From positions 43,081,314 through 43,145,313 of the forward strand of contig JBANSL010000003.1 of NCBI GenBank assembly GCA_037127255.1: a stretch of DNA of 64,000 nucleotides. Reading direction: 5' to 3'. This stretch comes from Persicaria tinctoria (Eukaryota; Streptophyta; Magnoliopsida; Caryophyllales; Polygonaceae). The position numbers were made by a program, and so were the translations under genes. The notes beneath the pieces were generated by a model. It saw only the letters and a list, made by a program, of their open reading frames with translations, ran no database searches and was not told where the DNA came from. Positions 22,161-31,787 of the stretch are shown here, piece after piece. Each line of letters opens with the position of its first letter. Within the stretch, counting starts at the first letter, position 1.

Positions 22161-23462
22161 TGACGGAGGGGAAACCTGTCGTTGATTCCGTCAAAGAAAC
22201 TCAAACCTAAAACTAGTACAGTAATAAGTAAGAGGTCGATCCCACAGGGAAATTTATAACTCAAGTGCGATTTGAATGTTGATTAAGTAACCAGAGAAGG
22301 GGGTTTTTGTGTGAAAGTTTTTAAAGCAAATTAACGAAAGCAGAATAAGTGATTTTGGTTTAAACAATTTAGAGAAGCAATTCCACCTACAATTTTCCAC
22401 TTTATCGGATTGAAGCGATCCTTGTAACTTCTTCTCGTCCTATTATGTTTCCTATGAATGCCCTTGTCCCGACCTAATATAGTTACTAGTCCAACCAGTC
22501 CTAGCAACCCTTATCAATCGAACAGTCCCTAAAGAAGGATTTAACCCAATTGATAGCTTTAAGTTCAGAGATTAGCCAAGGTATTTGCAGTCCCTAAAAA
22601 AGGATTTAACAACACATTCAACTTCCTACTTATTCAATTAGTTCAACCAGCCCTAAAGGAATAAGTTTGCCACTTAGGTTAAGGTTCACAACCAGGAATC
22701 TACAAAACCTTAGCGATTGAATTGATCTAACGAGTTGGCCAGACAAGATAGAACAAAACAATAATTAATTAAGCACAAAGAAGTTGAAGCATTCACAAAC
22801 AGGAAACTAGGAGCGAGAATTAGAAACTCACAATCAATCCGAATAAAGCTTCAAATTGCAGGCAGAATCGATGAGTTTAGTTCCTCATGGAAGACATCGC
22901 TCCAAAAATCTCTAAAAAGTCTAATGGTTGAATGAATAGAATGAATGGTCAAGAAAAATAATATAAAAGGCCTAATTAAAACATCCAATTCGGCCACCAA
23001 ACAAACTAGATAAAAAACTAGGGTTTCAAAACACGCGCTGGGCGCTGTCCGTACGTGCGGCGGCCGCCGCAAGGGCTGCGGCGCCCGCCGCAAGGGCTGC
23101 GGCGCCCGCCGCAACTGCCTTCCCAGGTACCCGCTGCGGCGGGCACTGCGGCGGCCGCGGCACTAGCTGCGGCGCCCGCCGCATCTAGCTTTTTGCCGTG
23201 ACCTTGCTTCCTCTGCGGCCTTCTCTTGTCTTGTCTTGCTTCTTCCTTTCTTGTTCCTTCCCATGTATCTTGTGTTTCTCTTCGAGACATCGCATCTCCC
23301 AAATGTGTTCCGATTCAATCTGCGAGATAAACACAAAATTGCGCAGAATCCGAACTTTTCCAAAATAAACACAAGATGCAATTTAACGATAAAGCAAGCA
23401 AGAAATGCAACCTAAACTAAACTAAATGTATCTATAATGCCTATCTAAAATATGCATTATCA
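22161..23462 (-). repeat. Right (5') LTR of the gag-only element
   Basis: It starts TGACGGAGGGG and ends GCATTATCA in plus coordinates, 1302 bp. It is 33 bp longer than its partner owing to extra GC-rich repeat units at about 23085-23105 and 23140-23151. Confidence 0.92.
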
Positions 23463-23872
23463 CTTATGCAGCAAGGGAAACCATTGGCCTTCATCAACAG
23501 AGCTCTTCATGGTCACCATTTATTGCTATCCACCTACGAAAAAAAGTTCATGGCCATCCTATATGTAGTGCAAAAATGGAGACATTACCTTGAGCCTAAC
23601 CATTTTATCATCATCATCATAGATCATCAGAGTCTTCGCCATCTGTTGGACCATCAAGTCACTACCCATCTTCAAAAGAAAGCGATCAGAAAGTTATAGG
23701 GGATTTCATATTCGATTCAGTATAGGATGGGAAAGTGTAATGTTGTAGCAGACGCACTCTGTAGGAGGGGTCAATCAGAGGCCAAGCATGAAGAAGGAAA
23801 TTGCCATGCTATAGTGGTGATCAACCCTTCTTGGATTCAAAAGGTGCTGGAGAGTTACTCGGGGGATCCATA
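23463..23872 (+). pseudogene. Chromovirus RNase H, resumed
   Basis: After the gag-only element the frame resumes with QQGKPLAFINRALHG, TYEKKFMAILYVVQKWRHYL and DHQSLRHLLDHQ, which are Ty3 RNase H motifs. A stop at 23700 breaks the RNase H-integrase link, after which YSIQYRMGKCNVVADAL is still readable. Confidence 0.85.
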
Positions 23873-23879
23873 AATTGAG

Positions 23880-24890
23880 AAATGGGGATCTGCAATAGGT
23901 ATAGATCCTACTTCATTGTTCAAATGGAAAGGAGAGATCTTGCGTTACAAAGGAAGGGTTGTGATTGGTTACAACCAGGAGTTGAGAACTCAGATTACTT
24001 ATGCCTTTCATACTGAGGCTACAGGAGGACATTTGGGAGTAAGAGCCACTTATCATAGAATCAAAGCTCTTTTCTATTGTCCTCAACTGAAAAAATTTGT
24101 GGAGCAGTTTCTTAGGGAATGCGACACTTGCCAACGACACAAGCACGAGACAGTTGCATACCCAGGGTTGCTGCAACCTCTGCTCATACCCGACTCTCCT
24201 TGGCATTCCATAGGTATGGATTTCGTAGAAGGATTTCCTAAATCGAATGGATTTGATGTTATACTGGTAGTGGTGGATAGGCTCACGAAGTATGCACATT
24301 TCATTTTGTTGAGACACCTTATTTTGCAAGTCATGTGGCTCATCTGTTCATGGATAAACTCTATAAGCTTCATGGCTTACCCCATGATATCATATTCGAT
24401 AGAGACAAGGTCTTCACCTGTCACATGGGAATTTTTCACAAGATTGGGCACTTCTCTGAAAATGTCGACGACATACCATCCCCAAACGGATGGACAGACA
24501 GAACGGGTGAATTAGTGTCTAGAGCCGTATCTCAGATGCATCTCATCGGCTATGTCTGTGCAATGGGCAAGGTGGATCACCCTGGCTAAATGGTGGTACA
24601 ATACCTACCATCACACTGCTCTAAAAATGTCCCCCTTTAAAGCTCTCTACTGTTATCAACCTCATCAATTAGGCATTCGTGCTAGCAGTGTCACCACAAC
24701 ATCTGTTGAAGATTGGTTTTCAAGAAAGGGATAGTACTTTGCAGATTATGAAATCAGGCCTCACGATGTCACAAGAAAGGATGAAATATTTTGCAGATAT
24801 TAAGAGATCCGAGAGGGTTATGGGGGTAGGAGATATGGTTTATCTCAAATTACAAACCTAAAGACAAACTTCTTTAGCTCTACGAAAATG
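23880..24890 (+). pseudogene. Chromovirus integrase
   Basis: The zinc-binding HHCC module is visible as FHTEATGGHLG with CDTCQRHK. The catalytic core begins with GMDFVEGFPKSNGFD and continues in other frames (ITFDRDKVF-like block near 24395; TDGQTERVN near 24500), so the core carries at least three frameshifts between 24320 and 24720. The RFADIKRS..GVGDMVYLKLQ region near 24790-24860 is the C-terminal integrase segment. Confidence 0.85.
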
Positions 24891-24891
24891 T

Positions 24892-25245
24892 TTGAAACTG
24901 AATGCCAAGTTCTATGGTCCCTTTGAGGTTGTTGGCAAGATGGGGGAGACAACCTATAATCTAGCCTTACCAGATACATCTAGATTGGACCAAGTATTTC
25001 ACATATCCCAGCTGAAGAAAAGGATTGGGCCATCCATTCCAGTGCAAGCAGAATTACCGGCTACCGATGATGCAAGAGCTTTTGTGGTTTCTCCTGAAGC
25101 TGTATTGGATTCACGAGTGAAACACTTAGCCAATGGTGACCCTATAGTAGAGTGGTTGGTTAAATGGACTAGTCTACTGGCTGATAAGGCGACTTGGGAA
25201 CCGACTAGCCATATCCTGCATCAATTCCCCGATTTTTCAGTTTGA
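24892..25245 (+). pseudogene. Integrase tail with chromodomain
   Basis: The segment KFYGPFEVVGKMGETTYNLA, FHISQLKKRIG is the usual integrase tail. It leads into a chromodomain (EAVLDSRVKHL, VEWLVKWTSLLADKATWEP) and stops at 25245. In chromoviruses this domain is thought to steer integration to marked chromatin. The two conserved tryptophans are present. Confidence 0.85.
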
Positions 25246-25251
25246 ATTTGA

Positions 25252-25884
25252 TGTGATTCAGGCTCTTCCAATGCATGCTCGGTGTTTCAGTCGTAAAATG
25301 GGCAATATTGTACCGATGAAGGTCCATGAGTACTTGTTGGAAAGCTCACTCGAAGGGCTACATCATTCATGGAGAACAAAATGCCAAAATCATCCAAAAG
25401 AGGTCCGAAATTGGCAATAATCCAGCAGTTTGAAATCCAGACAGTTGTTCCGACGCATTCAAAGGTTTATGCATTTTATATCCATAAAACAAGCAACAAT
25501 TAAAACAACAAGTTAAAGACGGAAAACATGAAAAGTCTCTCGAGAATTGATGGAGAAAGTTGGCCAACCCCCTAGTGGAAAATGGAGGGTTGGATGTCAT
25601 CATGAAGTGTCAAAACCATGAAGTTTCATTGAATGAATTCCGTTCAACGCCTCTTCATCTATTCCGACTTCATTCAATGCATCGGGAAAACTGTCCAGAT
25701 TTCAAACAGCTGGATTATTGCAAATTCCGAACCTTTTTTTGGATGATAACGACATTTTGGTCTTCACGAAATATGTATCCTTTCGAATTAGCTTTCCAAC
25801 AAGTACTCATGGACCTTCATCGGAACAATATATCTCATTTTATGACTGAAAAACCGAGCATGCATCGGAAGAGCCTGAATCACA
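25252..25884. repeat. Head-to-head pair of related truncated LTRs (imperfect palindrome)
   Basis: The plus-strand sequence from 25252 (TGTGATTCAGGCTCTTCC) to about 25470 recurs in reverse complement from 25884 down to about 25667, at roughly 80% identity by eye. The left arm follows the chromovirus pol and is its 3' LTR start. The right arm follows the purine tract of the neighbouring minus-strand element. The ~200-bp centre includes tggccaaccccctagtgg. Confidence 0.75.
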
Positions 25885-26177
25885 GCATCCTCCTCTCATT
25901 TGAAAAAGATTCGTCCTCGAATCTTGCATTGCCTTTCCAAAAGGAAACACTACGCCCTTGTACGTTGGATCTGGGTAAGATATCTTGATGGTTGATCATG
26001 CGAAGACTCTCAAATCCGCGTTGCCTTTTCCAAAAAGGTATGATACGCCCTGGTACGTTGGATATGCGTAGTGCACTTCAATGGTTGCAACCGCGGCGAC
26101 TCTAAAGAGGGATGTGGATGAAAGTAATGGAATCACATACAGCTTTGTGAACTTTATGAATTAACTCTAATACCACT

Positions 26178-26875
26178 TGATGAGACGCGAGGACCGGGAT
26201 CGATCAAGGCTCGAGCTTTCGAACACTCTTTTTGTATTGCTAATTTTTAGGGTTTATTGAAACTGAATAAAATGATATGTGGAGCAAGATTTGCAGGCAT
26301 CTCACCCTTGAATCCCCTACACTCGATCTCAATCCTCTCGAAATCGCACTCCTTCGCCTCTCACTAGGGTGTCACCATCGGCCTCTCACCTAAGGGTTCG
26401 CTCGTAGCCTCTCACCAAGAACTCAATCCTTAACTCAGAATCATATGAAGTTATTAGTAGCTTAACCTTTAACTCAACTAAACTTGACATGATAATAATG
26501 ATGTTCTTACAAGAAATATATAGAGTGAAAATGTAGCCCCCCCTCCCCCCCCTCAGCATCGCTAATCGATGTGGGATTTATTTTGATAGAAATAAGAGCA
26601 TTAAAAATCGTCCAGATTTGAGTTGCTGGAAAAAATGTCAAATTCGAGAATCTTTGAGGCTGATTTAGGAGAAGTGTTCTTCATCAAAGTTGTAGCCATT
26701 TAAAATAGCTTTCCAAAAAGTTCTCACCTGCTTCAATCGGAATTTTATGCATCGCAAAAGAGCCAAAATACCACAGTGTCGCCACACAGTTTTATCAAAT
26801 GAGGGTTGATGTTCGGCTCCGACGACAATGCTTTATAAGATAAAGGAGTTTAGAACATTGAAGATTAGGATCACA
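26178..26875 (-). repeat. Complete LTR of the small element
   Basis: It is bounded by TGATGAGACG and GGATCACA in plus coordinates, so TG...CA on both strands. On the minus strand it has a TATA-like CTATATATTTC near 26515-26525 and three GTGAGAGGC repeats near 26340-26415. It is flanked on its U5 side by a primer site (TGGTATTAGAG) and on its U3 side by a purine tract (CAAGGGGAGGAGGATGA). Confidence 0.78.
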
Positions 26876-27538
26876 TCATCCTCCTCCCCTTGAAAATAAT
26901 TCGTCCTCGAATCCGTGATGGAAACAAGTGACTCTTTCAGATATGTTTCTCCTTCCTTAAACAGATCTTGAATCCCCACTTCTTCTTGAATCGTGAAAGG
27001 CAAGCAAGACGGGATGAATGAGATCGCATCCAACAACTTAGTTGAAATGGAATTCAGAAAGATAGGTACCTTGGTTGGCATCCTTTTCTCCTTCATGGAA
27101 AGCGCAACATTAGGATGTTGGATGATTTCCCCATCTTTCTTAAGCTTGGGGTTGACCTTTGCAATCTCAATCGAAACATCCTTGAACATGCCTTCTTTCC
27201 GTAGAGGATGTCTTTGTTGAAGAGGGAGGCGATGGTGTTGTGGGATTTGATAGCTTCGACCCTAATGAGATGACGACTTTTCGCAATTCTTGTACTTGTT
27301 GCATTGAGTCTTCCGCGAGCTTGCGGATCTCTTGTAAAAGTGGTTCAACTTTCTTCTTTCATCGAGCCTCATCCTCGCAATCCCTTCTCTTTTGATATCT
27401 TCTCCGGAGCTCCTGATCAACTACATCATATGTAGCACCATCCATGTCACTCTAGCGAAAATATCCATCATCATAGTCTCGAATAGCCCATCGGATGTAC
27501 TCTTCAGACAAAGGCTTGGAACTCTCTTTCTTGAACAT
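26833..27538 (-). pseudogene. Degraded gag leader ORF of the small LTR element
   Basis: A start at 27538 (MFKKESSKPLSEEYIRWAIRD) lies downstream of the primer site and is soon broken by stops. A 118-aa frame, 27189-26833, is Lys-rich and has no recognised domain. It ends by reading into the polypurine tract and LTR, so its C-terminus is not real coding sequence. Confidence 0.45.
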
Positions 27539-27608
27539 TTTGACAAAGAAGAAACCACTCAATTATCGAAAGCTCGATGGACTCGATTCGATTAGCTCTA
27601 ATACCACT

Positions 27609-29680
27609 TGATGAGACCCATCTCGCGCTCTCTCTCTCTCGTCGTACCTCTTGCCTAATCGCCATCGTCGCACCTCTACTCAAAGCCCTCGTTCAATTCC
27701 TTGTTGTGGGGCTTCTCCTTCCATCTAACCACGCAGCCACTGCACCGCCTCCGTTCGCCGCACCTGGTGCCGCTTCTTCCTCTGTTCGGAGGTAGGTCTT
27801 CGCTTTCATGCTCTCGATTGGCTTTGAGTTCAGAATGAACATCAATGATTTCTTACCTCTGAGATAGATTCTTGCTTATATTTTATTTTACTTGTGTCTT
27901 GTTTGAATCAGTCAATTCATTGTCAAATTTATTCGCCCAGATGTTTAGATGCTGATATTTGCCTTTGGATTTGAAATCTAGGACTTTCTGCTTCATAATT
28001 AGGTTTGGTAATTAAGTTTTCTCTGTTTTGGGCTTAAATAGACCCCGTTAGTTAAAAAATTAGTTCGATATTGGGGTTCTCTTTTCTTCTTGATTGAATA
28101 TATTACCTAGGTTACAAACTTGTAGTTGAATACCCAAAGTGGTGTTCTCATTTGATTCCCACTGAATGGTATATTCTACATTCTTCAAAGAGAGTAGCAA
28201 ATTATGCAAGTTCATAAAAAGGCTTTTGTCGGTTTTTCTCAATCTATGATGGTTTTTTCAATTTAGTGATGATCTGTTATAAAATGCAAGTGAGGCCTCT
28301 TAATTAACCACAAACGAGGCCTTGGGAATAATATAAGAGGCATTTTACCACTTAATTGCTAAGAGAATCACCATTTCCATCTTTAGGTGCTGTAAATGAA
28401 AGTGAATGACTTTCCAAGGTGATTTCATTTTCTATGAATGAGATTTGCAACCTATTGTGGGGTGGGATTTTTTTTGTTTTTAATTTCATTACATCCACTG
28501 GGTAAAATCAGAAAAATCCAAGCCAATTGGTTTGAAGTTTACATACAACTTTTTTATCACCAAATATATCTCCTCAAACTTTCGCAATACTTCTCAACGT
28601 GTTACTGTTTTTTTTTCTTCCTGTTATCTTCTATTTGACTTAGTTATAAAATGATTATTGACTATGGTAGTTGTGCCTAAGAATGTGTTTGTTATGAATT
28701 GGGTTGTCAATTAGAACCGTATCAATTATTTGCACAAAGTTCTTTAGATGTCCTTCCTCATAGTTATCCTTTTCAATTGTCATTTGATATTCTTAAATTA
28801 GCTATTGATGCAAGAATGCATGACTTATTCGACCTTTCCTAGAATTAGATACAAGATGGGATTTTCTAGATCAAAATGATTGTTTGCATTGAGAAGATTA
28901 GGGGGATTGTTTGCATTGAGAAGATTAGATTTGATAAAATTGCTCATATTTTTGTTTATTGTGGCTTGCATATCTGTTGTCGGATTTGGTTGTTGAATCA
29001 TCTGTCCTCTGTTAAGATTGAGTAGTATCTGCTAGGATGGCACTTGCTCTTTCATCTGCTAGGATGGCACTTGCTAGTATCTGTCGGATTTGGATTTACT
29101 GACATTTTAAGCTAGAGAATGCTCCTAGAAATCTGTGTTTAGTAATTGGTTATTTGATTTTGTGCACTTTTTGCAGCTTCATATCTTCTGTTTCATATCT
29201 GAGTTTGATCTATCGGGTATTTCCTTCTTGTACAAGGGCTTCAGATGCAGGTAGATGTCTTCTCTCTTTAGCTTTGGCAGAGTAGTACTATAACTAGAGC
29301 AATTATTTAAGCAACATTGCTATTTTAATTATCAGGATAGTGTCACATTACCTAACATAGATGTATACAATTGGGTAGTTAGCGGATGTGTTGTTTGCTT
29401 TGGCACGTTGTGGGAGTTCCTTTACCGTTTGGAAGGTGGTCAGACTGGGTAAGTCTCCTCCAACCCTTCAACATGGGTTGATTTCACTCGTCACTTAAAT
29501 CTATTATTATTGTCTTCCCTCCTCACTTCAACATGCAAGTGCAATGATGCAAAATACATGCTCTGTGTGGTCTTTATATTACCTATATAAGTATGACTAA
29601 TATGTGAACTTCATTTTAATCTATTATCATCGTCTTTGTTGGAGTTAACCCTGTATTTTTAGTTCATCACTAGCTTTTTT
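27609..29680. other. Degenerate genic-looking DNA, no gene assigned
   Basis: A CT-rich leader at 27623-27640 is followed by a GC-rich Ser/Leu/Ala frame (27577-27795) ending GGAGGTAGGT, a plausible splice donor near 27791. It could be the first exon of a captured or dead gene. The rest is T-rich, intron-like DNA with small local duplications (gattgtttgcattgagaag twice near 28880-28920; ctgctaggatggcacttgct twice near 29030-29070). Confidence 0.4.
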
Positions 29681-30062
29681 GCGCTTCAAGATGAAATTGA
29701 TCAGCTTAATGCTCAATTTAGGGATCAAGATGAGTATATTGAAAAGCGGCAGGCTAGTGTAGCTGAATTAGAAGACAACATTAATGAGATCACTGACAAA
29801 TTCATCATATGCAAGGCAGAATAGGATAGGTTGCAAGATAAACCCAAGTGAGTGCTTCTTTTGTCTATCTCTCTCAACCGTATTTTTGGTTGTGTCCATC
29901 CCCTTCTACCTTTAGATTACTTGTGATAAATTTATATTTTGATGATTTATTTCCTTCCTTTGGGTCCTTATGGTCTCAGGAGAATGAACTTTCTTCTGAA
30001 ACTGATAAGCTTGAATTAGAAAAAGTTAATGCACAAAAGAACCTTATCAATGTACCCCTGAT
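29681..30062 (+). pseudogene. SMC3-like: Two exons resembling cohesin subunit SMC3 (coiled coil before the hinge)
   Basis: Exon A (about 29681-29847) reads QDEIDQLNAQFRDQDEYIEK then RQASVAELEDNINEITDKF and ends at a GTGAGT donor. Exon B (about 29963-30062) reads SLWSQENELSSETDKLELEK and ends at GAT with a GTGAGT donor. The order and wording match my memory of plant SMC3 just before its hinge, where the protein continues with a TPGDVRRG-type motif. A TAG interrupts exon A near 29822, the acceptor of exon B looks lost, and no further SMC3 exons follow. Introns are kept, so this is a genomic fragment, not a processed copy. Confidence 0.6.
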
Positions 30063-30514
30063 GTGAGTGTTCTTTTTATTTTATTCTAGCATTCTTTCCT
30101 TGTACTTTTGCTCTTAGTTGACTATGTCATTATCTTATTGACTCTTTGTCTTTAATTTTATAAGATGCATTAGGATATGAGAGTAACTTGATCTTAGATG
30201 TCCTACTTGAAATATGCTCTTTTTATTACATTTTCTACTCTTAAGCAATCTTTCTTCTGGTTGGCTATTTTGTGCTTCTCTCAAGTCCCGACTCTTGAGC
30301 ATGTAATTTTCAATTGGTTTGTGTTCATGGAAGTGTGTAAGGGTAGTACCAAGTAGCCATTGTCATCTCTGTATCAGTGTATCTTGCATTTGTCAAAACC
30401 TTTTTCTGTTTTGTTTTGTCTCATTTCTTTTGTTAGAACCTTTTTCTGCTTTGTTTTGTTTCGTTGCATCTACATTTCATTAGTATTAGAGATTCAGAGA
30501 CACGAAATATAATA

Positions 30515-30845
30515 TCTCAGAGGTTGACCTACTTGGACGTATTGGATGTGGTGCAATTTACAAGGTAGTTAGGAAATCTTAGTAATTGTTCAAATAAAAG
30601 TTTCGAAACAGCAAGAGTTAAGTCAATAAATTGTTTTTGCTTTTGTTTGTACCAGGTATCCTTTCTACTGGGCAACAAATAGTAGTGAAGAGGCTAGGAA
30701 GGAATTCAGAGTAAGGCAAATTCGAATTCAAACTTCACCACATGAATCCCATTAGAATTTCCAGTTTATGCTTAGAAGGTGAAGACGGACTTATGATTTA
30801 TGAGTTTGTCTCTAATAGAAACTTGAATTATAATCTCATTTGAGG
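30515..30845 (+). pseudogene. Receptor-like kinase fragments (cysteine-rich RLK type)
   Basis: At 30527-30573 the frame reads LLGRIGCGAIYK, a degraded glycine-rich ATP loop, with an intron of about 80 bp after it. At 30655-30715 it reads GILSTGQQIVVKRLGRNSE, which contains the VAVK-type lysine. A third piece near 30755-30830 reads SLCLEGEDGLMIYEFVSNRN, matching the hinge region of cysteine-rich receptor kinases. Stops and shifts separate the pieces, and the rest of the kinase is absent. Confidence 0.6.
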
Positions 30846-31222
30846 TATTTATTCATTATTCATGTATGTATACATTGACCTTTATGGCAAAATTATCTAT
30901 GTTAATCTATCATTTCTCATTTGAGGTATGTGTATTAAATATATATATATATATATATCGTACTAAAAGCTACATTTATTTTTCAATAGAATTTCTTCAC
31001 TAAAGATTTTGGATGACAAAACATGTGTTTGTCACTAAATGCTAGGGCGATAAACCCAATTTTCATCACCAAAAGTTAGTTAGCGATAGATTTTATGTCA
31101 TCCCTAAATACATTTAGAAACTATTATCGATTCCTTCAACATTTTTACCGATGAAATTATTACTTTTTTGTGAAAAAAATATAGGGTGTCACTATATACA
31201 CCGCAAATCCGGATTAAGGATT
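30846..31222. other. AT-rich spacer
   Basis: It contains a (TA)n run at about 30938-30958 and the segment gcgataaacccaattttcatc near 31047, which resembles edges of plant DNA transposons. No gene was seen. Confidence 0.35.
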
Positions 31223-31370
31223 TGCACGTCCTTAAGGACATGCTTGCACGTTCTTAACGACGTGCAAGTCTGGGACTGTGCACGTCCACTATTTAAGTCT
31301 TGCACATCCTTAACAACGTGCAAGCACGTCCCTAAGGACGTGCAATACTTGCACGTTGTTAAGGACATGC
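31223..31370. repeat. Cluster of five GCACGTCCTTAAGGACGTGC-type palindromes
   Basis: Near-palindromic 20-21-bp units occur at about 31223-31243, 31245-31265, 31301-31322, 31324-31343 and 31350-31370. Clusters like this occur in subterminal regions of plant DNA transposons, where transposase binds. A transposase fragment lies nearby at 31788-32965. Confidence 0.75.
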
Positions 31371-31373
31371 AAA

Positions 31374-31421
31374 CCCTAGTTAGGGTTTTGCGTTTAGGGT
31401 TTAGGGTTAGGGTTTAGGTTT
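31374..31421 (+). repeat. Short interstitial telomere-like repeat
   Basis: Degenerate TTTAGGG units (gttagggttt, gtttagggtttagggtta) run for about 45 bp. The array is too short and irregular to be a telomere. Confidence 0.6.
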
Positions 31422-31787
31422 TCCGACGGTTTTATAATGTTAATGATAAAATTGAAGTGTTTAGCTAGTGGATTTGAAGGATTTAGGGTCAAATTAAACA
31501 GAACACAAGAATTGTTAAGGGTTTCATTCGGATAATATGCGAATAACGTTACAAGGAACGGAAAAAGGTTTACATTCATAAGTTTAATAAAGTTATGGAA
31601 TACAATCTAGGAAAATAGTAAAGGACGGCCGCACTCGGCACGCAAGGCTCTAAATCTCTCAATCTGAGCTTGAAACGGAGCATCCCATCCTTCAACGCTC
31701 GGATGATGATGTTCGACCAATTCTAGTGGAGGCGGCGGAAGAGGAGCGTTAGGACGCAACCAGATCTATGAGAAGAAAAATTTAGAG
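31422..31787. other. Spacer next to the OTU fragment, no gene
   Basis: Nothing is supported here beyond the extended C-terminal flank of the OTU frame. Sequence near 31700-31745 is purine-rich (gaggcggcggaagaggagcg). Confidence 0.3.

Larger units (their letters stand above)
16787..23462 (-). mobile_element. Non-autonomous Ty3-type element with gag and protease only (TR-GAG-like)
   Basis: Near-identical LTRs (1269 and 1302 bp) flank an internal region with a tRNA-Asp primer-binding site, gag, a protease segment, non-coding DNA and a polypurine tract. There is no reverse transcriptase, RNase H or integrase. The LTRs differ by about 4 substitutions plus two indels (21 and 12 bp) in a GC-rich repeat, so insertion is very recent. 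The primer site and the LDLGASINVIS protease style suggest the Athila side of Ty3. The flanking duplication appears to be only CTT, and the left end carries extra bases (see findings). It must have used enzymes from another element to move. Confidence 0.88.
7041..25470 (+). mobile_element. Ty3/Gypsy chromovirus, split by two nested retrotransposons
   Basis: The element reads on the plus strand: primer-binding site, gag, protease, reverse transcriptase, RNase H, integrase and a C-terminal chromodomain. That order defines a chromovirus. The gag frame stops at 7908 and resumes at 14532. The RNase H frame stops at 16786 and resumes at 23463. Both joins restore continuous family sequence, so the pieces are one element. 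Stops, frameshifts and lost catalytic residues show it is inactive. The 3' LTR seems to start at 25252 (TGTGATTCAGG) but is truncated, and no matching 5' LTR start was found, so the outer limits are approximate. Confidence 0.85.
25885..27608 (-). mobile_element. Small minus-strand LTR element (TRIM/LARD-like) with tandem LTRs
   Basis: On the minus strand the order is: LTR end and primer site at 27595-27610, a degraded gag start, a purine tract at 26876-26895, a 698-bp LTR (26178-26875), a second primer site at 26163-26175, about 280 bp of internal sequence, a second purine tract at 25885-25900, then another LTR start at 25884. This is LTR, internal, LTR, internal, LTR, the product expected of unequal recombination or of two overlapping copies. 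There is no pol. Only about 10 bp of the outermost LTR (from 27609) is kept. Confidence 0.7.

Noticed and set aside
29395..29460. Possible additional exon (gtgggagttcctttaccg)
   Set aside because: Short, no clear splice sites or protein match.
31374..31421. True telomere or chromosome end
   Set aside because: Only about 45 bp of degenerate repeats with coding remnants on both sides.
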